DNA of 17,672 bases, taken from the NCBI GenBank assembly GCA_023436765.1, contig JAEZHX010000259.1, positions 1 to 17,672 of the forward strand, read 5' to 3'. The translations under genes and the position numbers were made by a program. A model generated the notes under the pieces. The model was not told where the DNA came from. It ran no database searches and saw only the letters and a list, made by a program, of their open reading frames with translations. The stretch's first letter is position 1, and each line of letters begins with the position of its first letter. This DNA comes from Bacillota bacterium. GTDB taxonomy: Bacteria; Bacillota; Clostridia; Lachnospirales; Lachnospiraceae. Positions 7,508 through 13,376 of the stretch are shown one piece after another.

Positions 7508-7659
7508 AATAAAAAAGAGAATATGGTCCTGATCGAAGGTTCCTGCTGTGATATACAGCTGTCAGTTGTTTCCCATATACGGGGCCGCTGGTTTCTTATC
7601 CTACACCGGCGTATCATGGGCAGGAACCCTTAAGGTTGGAGCATATTCTCTTTTATATT
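7508..7659. repeat. Large palindromic, branched element between convergent genes; probable bidirectional terminator or structured RNA
   Basis: Outer arms AAAAGAGAATATG (7513-7525) and CATATTCTCTTTT (7642-7654) are perfectly complementary across 116 bases; pairing resumes outside a single mismatch (7508-7511 with 7656-7659). Inside is a second perfect 9-bp stem, GGTTCCTGC (7538-7546) with GCAGGAACC (7620-7628). Two hairpins lie within it: CTGT/ACAG (7546-7558), and CCCAT-ATACG (7572-7581) with CGTAT-C-ATGGG (7610-7620). Both strands end in T-rich runs, so it can end transcripts from the xylosidase (plus) and from the ABC permease (minus). The nested, branched fold is far more elaborate than a normal terminator. 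No recognised RNA family or transposon was matched. Confidence 0.65.
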
Positions 7660-7700
7660 AGGTTGCGTTACTGTTATTTCCTTCTGATCGTACCTGTCTT

Positions 7701-8453
7701 CTATTTCTTATCTACCGCTTTTCTGATCAGGAGCCAGCTTAATCCTAAGAATATGCAGGCACCGACAAGACTGGAGATCACAAAATTATAGGGATGATCC
7801 TTATTTATACCAAGAACTGTCCCGAACATATACCCGATAAATCTGCTGATACTACCATTGGCAATGGTCGAATCCACCACCGGAAGTACAAAGAAGAAGC
7901 CGGTAGGTACCCCCACAGAAACCGCAATCTTAGCTGTTTTATTCATCCTGTAATATGCGGTCGTGATAAAGTATCCAAAGGAAAAGGCTATGATATAAAA
8001 GCAGAGTGTGAATAAAGCACCTTCCAAACTCTCCTGCAGGAAGCCAAGCTCCTGTGTACGTTTATAAAAGAACTCCTCATATAAACCGGTAATTCTAAAG
8101 CTGGAGTTCTCACCAATCATCCCCTTAATTACGGTAACCAAAACGCGGTCAATTATCATCATTCCGGTGCAAAGGATACCTGCTGCCGCCAGCCTTCCAT
8201 AGAACATCGTTTTGCGTGATATTCCATTCTGTAATAGCATCAGGAAGGTTTCCTTGAAGGAATTCAATCCCATCACGAACAAAAAGATCACAGTGGACAT
8301 CTCAATACCGCCCGTACTTTGAATATTCGAGCCCTCCGCAAAGGATACACTACCCCAAAAGAACAGAATAACCAATACTACGACCAGATAATAGATCATA
8401 ACCGATTTCTTATATTCACTTAACTGATATCTGTAAGCCGCTTTTAAACTCAT
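7701..8453 (-). CDS. ABC-2-type permease (operon B)
   Basis: A 250-residue integral membrane protein with about six hydrophobic helices (first at about residues 19-35, last at 225-243) and a basic N-terminus (MSLKAAYRYQLSEYKKS). It would be the membrane half of the transporter with the ATPase upstream. No specific family signature beyond the ABC-2/YtrC-like layout. An upstream in-frame ATG (8472-8474) overlaps the ATPase gene, but GGGAGGG lies between the two; the downstream ATG (8451-8453), 7 nt after it, is taken as start. This leaves 13 bp between the genes. Last gene of a GntR/ATPase/permease operon; substrate unknown. Confidence 0.78.
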   Translation of the reverse strand: MSLKAAYRYQLSEYKKSVMIYYLVVVLVILFFWGSVSFAEGSNIQSTGGIEMSTVIFLFVMGLNSFKETFLMLLQNGISRKTMFYGRLAAAGILCTGMMIIDRVLVTVIKGMIGENSSFRITGLYEEFFYKRTQELGFLQESLEGALFTLCFYIIAFSFGYFITTAYYRMNKTAKIAVSVGVPTGFFFVLPVVDSTIANGSISRFIGYMFGTVLGINKDHPYNFVISSLVGACIFLGLSWLLIRKAVDKK

Positions 8454-8460
8454 TCTTCTT

Positions 8461-8467
8461 CCCTCCC
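8461..8467 (-). promoter_or_regulatory. Ribosome binding site deciding the operon B permease start
   Basis: GGGAGGG on the minus strand, 7 nt upstream of the ATG at 8451-8453 and downstream of the alternative ATG at 8472-8474. Confidence 0.75.
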
Positions 8468-9315
8468 TAAGCATTCGTCAGCTGGACAAACAGCTTCTGC
8501 AGATCCATCTTCGTAACCTCAATTCCCTCCGGTATCCCTGCCCGGTCCAATTCCCCAAGGATATAGGCAGATTTTAACCCTCCGAGGCTGTCTGTTCCGA
8601 TGACATTCCTGCCAAGAATATAGCTGTCAATCTTAGTTGCTGCACCGGACACGGTATACCCCTTGGACAGAAGTTCTTCTCTTGTTTCATTCCTGATGAT
8701 TTTACCTTTCTTAATGATCAGGACGTTTTCGATTACATTGGAAACCTCTTCGATCAGGTGGGTGGATACGACGATGGTGCAGGGATTGTTGCTGTATTTC
8801 TCAATCAATAGCTTATAGAACAGTTCTCTGTTATTCGCATCCAGACCCAGCACTGGCTCATCCAGGAGTACGTATGGGGTGTTGACGGATAATGCGATAA
8901 TCACCTTAAAAATAGAATTAAAGCCGGTGGATAATGCCTTCACTGCCTTATCCGTATTCAGCTCGAAGAGCTCTGAGGTACGCATCGCATATTCCATATC
9001 AAAGCCGGGATAGAAAGTAGAGGTCCATTTATAGATGTCCTTGACCTTCATTTTAGCAGGGTAATAATCCGTCTCGCTCATCATGTAGATTTTCTGCTGG
9101 GCTAGATCATTTTCTCTGGCCGGCAGTCCATCCACAAAAATTTCTCCCTCTGTAGCAAAGATATGATTTGTGATAGTATTCAACAGAGTAGTTTTTCCTG
9201 CTCCGTTTCTGCCAAGTAATCCGTAGATCTTGTTTTCCTCAAGCTTAAGACTTACATGATCCAATGCGCAGGTGTTCCCATAATACTTTGTTACTTGATT
9301 TACTTCAATACTCAT
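8467..9315 (-). CDS. ABC transporter ATP-binding protein, YtrB-like (operon B)
   Basis: A 282-residue ATPase. Walker A GRNGAGKT (35-42), signature region LSTGF (128-132, clearly divergent from LSGGQ), Walker B YVLLDE (148-153) with PVLGLD, H-loop in STH (186). The C-terminal portion after about residue 215 is a helical regulatory tail. A GntR/YtrA gene directly upstream (ATGA overlap 9312-9315) and one permease downstream define a minimal exporter of the YtrAB type. Members of this group are usually induced by cell-wall-active peptides; the substrate here is not known. Compared with the two ATPases of operon A it has a different tail and a more degenerate signature, so it is not a recent copy of them. 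Confidence 0.88.
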   Translation of the reverse strand: MSIEVNQVTKYYGNTCALDHVSLKLEENKIYGLLGRNGAGKTTLLNTITNHIFATEGEIFVDGLPARENDLAQQKIYMMSETDYYPAKMKVKDIYKWTSTFYPGFDMEYAMRTSELFELNTDKAVKALSTGFNSIFKVIIALSVNTPYVLLDEPVLGLDANNRELFYKLLIEKYSNNPCTIVVSTHLIEEVSNVIENVLIIKKGKIIRNETREELLSKGYTVSGAATKIDSYILGRNVIGTDSLGGLKSAYILGELDRAGIPEGIEVTKMDLQKLFVQLTNA

Positions 9316-9680
9316 TTTTCAAACCCTCTTTCCAGCATAGATATGATATCCTCCTTTGTTAATTGAAGACGTTTCGCTTCCTCAACAAGGCTGCTTATAA
9401 AATTATCATAGAATAATTCCTTCCGCTTACCCTTCAGCTTTTCTACTGCACCCTCTGCAACAAACATACCCAACCCCCGTTTCTTATATAAAATTCCTGC
9501 CTCTACCAGCATTGAAATTCCCTTCAGGGCTGTCGCCGGATTGATCCGATAGGTGGTAGAGAATTCCGTAATTGAGGGTATCTGGCTGTCTTCCTCATAA
9601 GCTCCGGTCAGTATGGCGCCTTCAATCCCCTCAGCAATCTGGATAAAAATAGGACGCTCACTATCAAAGTTTAACAGCAT
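9312..9680 (-). CDS. GntR-family regulator, YtrA subfamily (operon B)
   Basis: A 122-residue winged helix-turn-helix protein: residues about 8-75 include RPIFIQIAEGIEGAILTG, IPSITEFSTTYRINPATALKG and the wing GILYKKRGLGMFV. A short helical tail (EEAKRLQLTKEDIISMLERGF) closes the protein, as in YtrA-type repressors; SxxxFSxxYxINPxTxxKxxxxL is typical of this subgroup. The longer reading frame starts at 9725, but GGGAGGG at 9687-9693 sits 6 nt before the ATG at 9678-9680, which is chosen. First gene of operon B, overlapping the ATPase start by ATGA. Its likely target is the imperfect inverted repeat just after its own promoter (9777-9806). Confidence 0.9.
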   Translation of the reverse strand: MLLNFDSERPIFIQIAEGIEGAILTGAYEEDSQIPSITEFSTTYRINPATALKGISMLVEAGILYKKRGLGMFVAEGAVEKLKGKRKELFYDNFISSLVEEAKRLQLTKEDIISMLERGFEK

Positions 9681-9686
9681 TCTTAG

Positions 9687-9693
9687 CCCTCCC
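9687..9693 (-). promoter_or_regulatory. Ribosome binding site deciding the operon B GntR start
   Basis: GGGAGGG on the minus strand, 6 nt upstream of the ATG at 9678-9680. Confidence 0.75.
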
Positions 9694-9776
9694 TTCTCCA
9701 GGTTGATACCTCCTGGTTCTCTCACAATTTCACTTCCTGTGGAAGTTCCGCATTTATTGTTCTCATCTTAATTTGA

Positions 9777-9806
9777 TAGTTGGTTAATTAGTCAAGTAAC
9801 TAACTA
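9777..9806 (-). promoter_or_regulatory. Candidate GntR operator of operon B
   Basis: Plus-strand TAGTTGGTTA (9777-9786) and TAACTAACTA (9797-9806) form an inverted repeat, 9 of 10 positions complementary, with a 10-bp spacer; half-site centres are 20 bp apart, so two turns of the helix. It begins at the predicted transcription start, immediately after the -10 element, a typical repressor position. The sequence shares nothing with the operator of operon A. Confidence 0.6.
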
Positions 9807-9812
9807 ATACAG

Positions 9813-9841
9813 AGTATATACCCCTTTCCTACTCCTGTCAA
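9813..9841 (-). promoter_or_regulatory. Sigma-A promoter of operon B
   Basis: On the minus strand: -35 TTGACA (9836-9841), 17-bp spacer, -10 TATACT (9813-9818). One mismatch from full consensus; start near 9806. Confidence 0.8.
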
Positions 9842-9863
9842 TAGGATTTTTGAAATTTTTTTA

Positions 9864-9924
9864 TAAAAAAACCAGGCACTTATCCTACCCTTGGAATTTA
9901 CCATAGGGTAACATATGTGTCTGG
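9864..9924 (-). terminator. Rho-independent terminator after the GNAT gene
   Basis: On the minus strand an interrupted stem forms: CCAG (9921-9924), CAC, then TACCCT paired with AGGGTA, closing with CTGG (9872-9875), followed directly by seven T (9865-9871). It ends the acetyltransferase transcript before the divergently placed regulatory region of operon B. Confidence 0.65.
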
Positions 9925-9943
9925 ATTAATCTATGACCTGTGG

Positions 9944-9957
9944 ACCGGCTTGCCGGT
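9944..9957 (-). repeat. Short perfect GC hairpin after the GNAT stop codon
   Basis: ACCGGC, TT, GCCGGT: a 6-bp perfect stem with a 2-nt centre, 10 bp beyond the acetyltransferase stop. No T-run follows, so it may protect the mRNA 3' end or pause RNA polymerase before the true terminator at 9864-9924. Confidence 0.5.
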
Positions 9958-9967
9958 TCAGTTGAAA

Positions 9968-10501
9968 CTACTTCCATTCCTCCGCGAGTATGGCATAATG
10001 ATAGCTGTCTTGCCAGAGAGGCTTCCCCTCAGTATCTATTTTAAAATATATATTCTTTTGCTCGTGCCCTTCCCTTCTCATATGCAACCGCTCCAGAAGC
10101 TTCCAGGATGCACTATTCTCCGGGTTACAGCTCGCCACCACTCTTCTGGCGTTCTTCTCCCGAAATGCGTAGTCCAGCAATGCACCAGCACTTTCTGACG
10201 CATAACCGTATCCATGGTACTGCCGGTTAAAGACATATCCCAGTTCCCAGGCCCCATAATCTCTTTTCGAGAAATACAAATTCCCGATCAATTTACCGGA
10301 ATCCTGCAAGCATACTGCCAGGAATTCTTCGTTTTTGGATCTTCTGACTGCCTCCAGCCTGCATTGCTCTCTTGTATAAGGGGGATAGGGTTCATACCTT
10401 ACCACCTCTTCATCTGAAAGGTATTGATACAGGTCCTCATAGTCCTCTGGCCGGAAGCGCCGGATGAACAGTCTTTGGGTTATAAGATGAATATTCTCCA
10501 T
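9968..10501 (-). CDS. GNAT acetyltransferase, RimJ/RimL type
   Basis: A 177-residue GCN5-related N-acetyltransferase using acetyl-CoA. It opens with TQRLFIRRFRPEDYEDLYQYLSD, typical of the RimJ/RimL (Acetyltransf_3) branch. Motif A for acetyl-CoA pyrophosphate binding is seen at WELGYVFNRQYHGYGYASE (about 85-103, with R93-Q-Y-H-G-Y-G-Y-A101), and the motif B region reads RRVVASCNPENSASWKLLERLHM (119-141). The C-terminal LWQDSYHYAILAEEW is the usual last strand. The substrate cannot be deduced; relatives acetylate ribosomal protein N-termini, amino acids or antibiotics. Start ATG follows GGAGGA. Monocistronic, with a predicted promoter just after the pyrophosphatase stop and its own terminator. 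Confidence 0.9.
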   Translation of the reverse strand: MENIHLITQRLFIRRFRPEDYEDLYQYLSDEEVVRYEPYPPYTREQCRLEAVRRSKNEEFLAVCLQDSGKLIGNLYFSKRDYGAWELGYVFNRQYHGYGYASESAGALLDYAFREKNARRVVASCNPENSASWKLLERLHMRREGHEQKNIYFKIDTEGKPLWQDSYHYAILAEEWK

Positions 10502-10581
10502 AGAAATCCTCCGGGCAGCTGCTATCTGTATACTGTGGTTTTAGCATTAATAGCTCTTATTCTATCAGCACTGCCGATTCC

Positions 10582-10610
10582 ATCATATACCAACCACAAG
10601 TAATTGGCAA
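10582..10610 (-). promoter_or_regulatory. Putative promoter of the GNAT gene
   Basis: On the minus strand: -35 TTGCCA (10605-10610), 17-bp spacer, -10 TATGAT (10582-10587). It begins 8 bp after the end of the pyrophosphatase gene; no terminator separates the two genes, so read-through is also possible. Confidence 0.5.
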
Positions 10611-10617
10611 TATTATC

Positions 10618-11151
10618 TTATTTATCGAATTTATCCCTATATTGTTCGATACAATGCTCTATAATCCGAATAGCCTCTGCAGGACCTCCGAATTCATTCA
10701 CAGCTGTCTGCTTATGCTCCAATTCCTTATATACACTGAAGAAATGTCTCATCTCATTGAAAATATGCTGAGGTAATTCGCTGATGTTCCTGTATATATT
10801 ATAGGTAGGATCATTATACGGGATTGCGATAATCTTCTCGTCACCCATACCGTTATCTATCATGTTCATGACTCCGATCGGGTAACATCTGACCAGCGTC
10901 AGCGGATCAATCGACTCGGAGCAAAGAACCAGTACATCCAAGGGATCCAGATCATCTCCATAGGTTCTTGGGATAAAGCCGTAATTAGCCGGGTAGTGGG
11001 TGGAGGTATACAGAATACGATCCAGCAAGATATGACCGGTTTCTTTATCTAATTCATATTTCTTCTTACTTCCCTGTGTAATCTCGATTACCGCTACAAA
11101 ATCCTCCGGTTTAATCCGTTCCGGATTGATATCATGCCAAATGTTATTCAT
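10618..11151 (-). CDS. ppa: Inorganic pyrophosphatase, class A (family I)
   Basis: A 177-residue cytoplasmic Mg-dependent enzyme hydrolysing pyrophosphate to phosphate, pulling biosynthetic reactions forward. The family motif is DDLDPLDVL (66-74). By comparison with the well-known E. coli enzyme, all main active-site residues can be placed: E23, K31, E33, R45, Y57, D67, D69, D72, D99, D104, K106, Y141, K142. Length matches bacterial enzymes (about 175). The ATG follows only a modest GAGGG sequence. It has its own near-consensus promoter (11228-11256) and stands alone. Many Firmicutes carry the unrelated class C enzyme instead, so a class A enzyme is a mild taxonomic clue. Confidence 0.95.
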   Translation of the reverse strand: MNNIWHDINPERIKPEDFVAVIEITQGSKKKYELDKETGHILLDRILYTSTHYPANYGFIPRTYGDDLDPLDVLVLCSESIDPLTLVRCYPIGVMNMIDNGMGDEKIIAIPYNDPTYNIYRNISELPQHIFNEMRHFFSVYKELEHKQTAVNEFGGPAEAIRIIEHCIEQYRDKFDK

Positions 11152-11227
11152 GTTAATCCCTCTCTCTTCCTGTCTATTATTCTTTCCTCAATTGTCATTG
11201 ACTTCACTTAACGATCTCAGAATCATA

Positions 11228-11256
11228 ATCTTATGGGATATAGAGACTCTTGTCAA
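11228..11256 (-). promoter_or_regulatory. Sigma-A promoter of the pyrophosphatase gene
   Basis: On the minus strand: -35 TTGACA (11251-11256), 17-bp spacer, -10 TAAGAT (11228-11233). The leader is about 70 nt. Confidence 0.75.
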
Positions 11257-11288
11257 TATAATTCGGTGACTAGCCTAATCCCTGGGAT

Positions 11289-11305
11289 GGCTTACACGGT
11301 AAGCC
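11289..11305 (-). repeat. GC hairpin upstream of the pyrophosphatase promoter
   Basis: GGCTTAC (11289-11295), ACG, GTAAGCC (11299-11305): perfect 7-bp stem with a 3-nt loop, no T-run. It lies downstream of the stronger hairpin at 11323-11363 on the transcript leaving operon C; a backup stop or mRNA 3' structure is possible. Confidence 0.4.
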
Positions 11306-11322
11306 GCTTCCGTGATACGAAT

Positions 11323-11363
11323 TAAGGTACAGACAGTTCATGAAACCCACTATCTGTACCTTA
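11323..11363 (-). terminator. Strong hairpin ending operon C (no long T-run)
   Basis: TAAGGTACAGA (11323-11333) pairs perfectly with TCTGTACCTTA (11353-11363), extended by AGT/ACT inside one mismatch. It starts 16 bp beyond the stop of the operon C permease. The following bases on the minus strand are AATTCG, so intrinsic termination would be weak; a 3'-end stabilising stem is an alternative. Confidence 0.5.
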
Positions 11364-11378
11364 GGAACGTTAATTATT

Positions 11379-12143
11379 CTATAATTTCTTCTTCCTGAAC
11401 ACGGAGATGGAAGCAATGATTGCTCCGACTATCATGCCTATCGTGATCAGAGCCGGCCATAATGCATCGGATGGCTGCAGGTTTCCGGATAAAAATTCAG
11501 TATTATGAGAGGACAAATAGATTGGGTTAAACTTCTCCAGCCCCGGGAAAATATTCAGCAGGAGTAAAGCTACTAATACTGTTGCTGTCAGGATCAAACC
11601 GCCAAAGCTTCCTCCGGTCAGGATACTTGATAGAATGATCAGCGCCAGCAGAAAAGCACCGAACAGCCACAAACAGAATAGGGAAAACAGGATATTCTGA
11701 ATCCCCGAGATATCAAACAAATACATGGTATATCCCTGGTTTACCAATCCTGCAAAAGCCAAACCCACTGTCCATATTGCCAAGGCAGCCGTATATTTAG
11801 AGAGGATTACGGTGTGCCTTCCGAGTCCCTTCGCCAGAATGTTAATCAGGGTTCCTCTGGTCAGCTCATTCGAAATCATTCCTCCGAATACCAGAAGTAT
11901 TACGATTACTCCCATCTGAGTCATGTTTTTAAAAAATTGGACATATGCATCCATTACTGTTGCTTCCGGTATCGTGATCACCATTCCATCGATCTTCATA
12001 CCGGACATGATTTCCGGTAGCATTTTAGCTGTCAGCGGGCTCATCAAGCCAAAGAGGAAGAATACAGAGAATAGGATCAGAATACGAAATGTACGGATCT
12101 GTTCCATAAATTCTTTCTTGATAAATGCAATATAACCCTTCAT
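11379..12143 (-). CDS. ABC-2-type permease (operon C, YxlG-like)
   Basis: A 254-residue integral membrane protein. The basic N-terminal amphipathic start MKGYIAFIKKEFMEQIRTFRI is typical of ABC-2 exporters. The first helix at about 20-37 is followed by an external loop with IDGMVITIPEATVMDAYVQFF, then a cluster of five helices and a basic C-terminus FRKKKL. A segment ISNELTRGTLINILAKGLGRHTVILSKY matches the 'E...GT....L..P..R......K' coupling region of ABC-2 permeases. It overlaps the ATPase gene by ATGA (12140-12143). Together with the ATPase and the PLDc_N protein this is the gene order of Bacillus subtilis yxlE-yxlF-yxlG. Substrate unknown. Confidence 0.85.
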   Translation of the reverse strand: MKGYIAFIKKEFMEQIRTFRILILFSVFFLFGLMSPLTAKMLPEIMSGMKIDGMVITIPEATVMDAYVQFFKNMTQMGVIVILLVFGGMISNELTRGTLINILAKGLGRHTVILSKYTAALAIWTVGLAFAGLVNQGYTMYLFDISGIQNILFSLFCLWLFGAFLLALIILSSILTGGSFGGLILTATVLVALLLLNIFPGLEKFNPIYLSSHNTEFLSGNLQPSDALWPALITIGMIVGAIIASISVFRKKKL

Positions 12144-13057
12144 CCTACCACCTCCAGGAACACATTTTCAAGGGAAGGCTCCAGAATCTCATAGCGTAGC
12201 ACCTGTATATCCTCCCGAACGAGTAAAGCCATAAGCTCTTTACCGAATTTTTCTGCCTTCTGAAGCTTTATATTGATACAGTTTTCTTCCGTTGCTGTCT
12301 CCAGCACAAACGAAAGACTTTTTATTTTATCTGACAGCTGTCGGGCGACCTGTTCGTTTACCACTTCAATTCGGATCGCATCCTTCCGGCGGTCATTCTT
12401 AATCTCCTGTACTGTTCCCTGTAATACCAGCTTCCCATCGTTCAATACCCCGATGCTGTCACAGATCCGTTCCACATCAGATAGGATATGGGTTGAGAAC
12501 ACGATGGTCGTTCGCTCCCTGGCGACCGACAGGATATCCAGGATCTCCTTCCTACCGATCGGGTCCAGGGCAGAGGTGGGTTCGTCACAGATCAGAAGCT
12601 GTGGTTCATTCAACAACGCCTGTGCAATCCCTAATCTTTGTTTCATACCGCGGGAGAATCCCCTGATCCGTCTGTTGACGCTCTCCAAGCCGACCAGATT
12701 AAGCAGTTCCAAAGACCTGGCTGCAATCTGGTCCTTCGGTATTCCGGTAATCTCACCACACAGCCTTAAGTATTCCTTCGGGCTCATGTAACCATAGAAT
12801 TCAGGTACATCGGGCAGATAGCCAATATACCGGTTCGTCCTTGTATTGCCATAGGCAACCTTTTCTCCCGATACATAGATCTCCCCTGCATTGGGCTCCA
12901 GAAACCCAAGGATCATCTTCATCGTGGTCGTCTTGCCTGCACCGTTCTTACCGATGAAACCGAATACCGTATGCTCCGGTACCGAGAAGCTTAAGTCTTT
13001 GATAACCTCCAGGCTGCCGAATTGCTTCCGAATATTCTTTAATTCTAAAATATTCAT
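12140..13057 (-). CDS. ABC transporter ATP-binding protein (operon C, YxlF-like)
   Basis: A 305-residue ATPase of the ABC-2 drug/lantibiotic-export group. Walker A GKNGAGKT (36-43), Q-loop region around GYLPDVPEFYGYMSPKEYL (79-97), signature FSRGM (134-138) followed by KQRLGIAQALL, Walker B LLICDE (154-159) with PTSALDP, H-loop STH (190). The C-terminal tail (about 215-305) ends in LEPSLENVFLEVVG, the common ending of CcmA/NatA-type ATPases. An open frame extends upstream to 13132 but lies within the neighbouring gene; the ATG at 13055-13057, preceded by AGAGGGGAAGAAT, is the start and overlaps the upstream stop by one base (TAATG). Coupled to the permease by an ATGA overlap. Confidence 0.92.
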   Translation of the reverse strand: MNILELKNIRKQFGSLEVIKDLSFSVPEHTVFGFIGKNGAGKTTTMKMILGFLEPNAGEIYVSGEKVAYGNTRTNRYIGYLPDVPEFYGYMSPKEYLRLCGEITGIPKDQIAARSLELLNLVGLESVNRRIRGFSRGMKQRLGIAQALLNEPQLLICDEPTSALDPIGRKEILDILSVARERTTIVFSTHILSDVERICDSIGVLNDGKLVLQGTVQEIKNDRRKDAIRIEVVNEQVARQLSDKIKSLSFVLETATEENCINIKLQKAEKFGKELMALLVREDIQVLRYEILEPSLENVFLEVVG

Positions 13058-13257
13058 TATTCTTCCCCTCTTCCGACTGTGAAATAAAGGATGGGTCCAA
13101 TGATCTGAAAAAATACCACAATGATGATCCAAAGTACCCGATTCCCGAAGCGGTATTTATCATGCTTTAATACATGTATTAAGGCAGTCAGCATCAATGC
13201 CAGCTCCACAATAAAAATCGGTATCAAAAACGGTAAATATTCCATAAGCTTATCCAT
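13057..13257 (-). CDS. PLDc_N-domain small membrane protein (YxlE-like)
   Basis: A 66-residue protein with two hydrophobic helices (about residues 8-30 and 42-60). The sequence LIHVLKHDKYRFGNRVLWIIIVVFFQIIGPILYFTVGR is a typical PLDc_N (phospholipase D-nuclease N-terminal) domain: the 'R..W..I......IGP..Y...GR' pattern. Such mini-proteins lack the catalytic part of phospholipase D and are thought to be membrane anchors or regulators. In B. subtilis a protein of this kind (YxlE) is encoded directly before an ABC ATPase and permease in the sigY operon, as here. The stop TAA overlaps the ATPase start by one base. ATG follows AGAGGAAGAT. A hairpin GCGCT/AGCGC (13272-13285) lies directly ahead of the ribosome binding site. 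Confidence 0.85.
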   Translation of the reverse strand: MDKLMEYLPFLIPIFIVELALMLTALIHVLKHDKYRFGNRVLWIIIVVFFQIIGPILYFTVGRGEE

Positions 13258-13271
13258 ATCTTCCTCTTTCC

Positions 13272-13285
13272 GCGCTAATCAGCGC
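13272..13285 (-). repeat. Small palindrome before the PLDc_N ribosome binding site
   Basis: GCGCT, AATC, AGCGC: perfect 5-bp stem, 4-nt loop, located in the leader about 10 nt upstream of the Shine-Dalgarno sequence. Possible translational or mRNA-stability element. Confidence 0.35.
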
Positions 13286-13290
13286 TTTTC

Positions 13291-13318
13291 ATATTATTTA
13301 AGTTAACAAACCCTTCAA
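13291..13318 (-). promoter_or_regulatory. Putative promoter of operon C, with a GTTAAC core in the spacer
   Basis: On the minus strand: -35 TTGAAG (13313-13318), 16-bp spacer, -10 TAATAT (13291-13296). The spacer holds GTTAAC (13302-13307), the same 6-bp core found in both inverted repeats at the promoter of the adjacent XRE gene, suggesting the XRE protein may act here too. Confidence 0.45.
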
Positions 13319-13376
13319 GTATGAAAACATAACAGCCGCACAACTGTAACATTCGTTCTGTTGTATTCCTGTGTCA

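Noticed and set aside
7162..7633. Open frames on both strands across the xylosidase end and the palindromic element (minus 7162-7617, plus 7346-7633)
   Set aside because: They run through the highly structured element and overlap the GH39 C-terminal domain in other frames; no ribosome binding sites or recognisable domains.
7508..7659. 6S RNA, SRP RNA or a riboswitch as identity of the palindromic element
   Set aside because: The branched fold lacks the rod with central bubble of 6S RNA and the conserved SRP domain IV loop, and it sits after, not before, the adjacent genes.
7502..7667. TTGCG direct repeats beside the palindromic element as a target-site duplication
   Set aside because: Five bases only, unequal distance from the arms, expected by chance.
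12273..12791. Open plus-strand frame of 172 codons inside the operon C ATPase
   Set aside because: Serine/arginine-rich shadow of the ATPase reading frame; no ribosome binding site and the opposite strand carries all ABC motifs.
13347..13358. LexA-like sequence GAAC-GAAT-GTTA upstream of operon C
   Set aside because: One arm base is wrong, it is inside the end of the XRE gene's vicinity rather than within a promoter, and it lies 29 bp upstream of the -35. Kept only as a note because it resembles the true box at 15333-15346.
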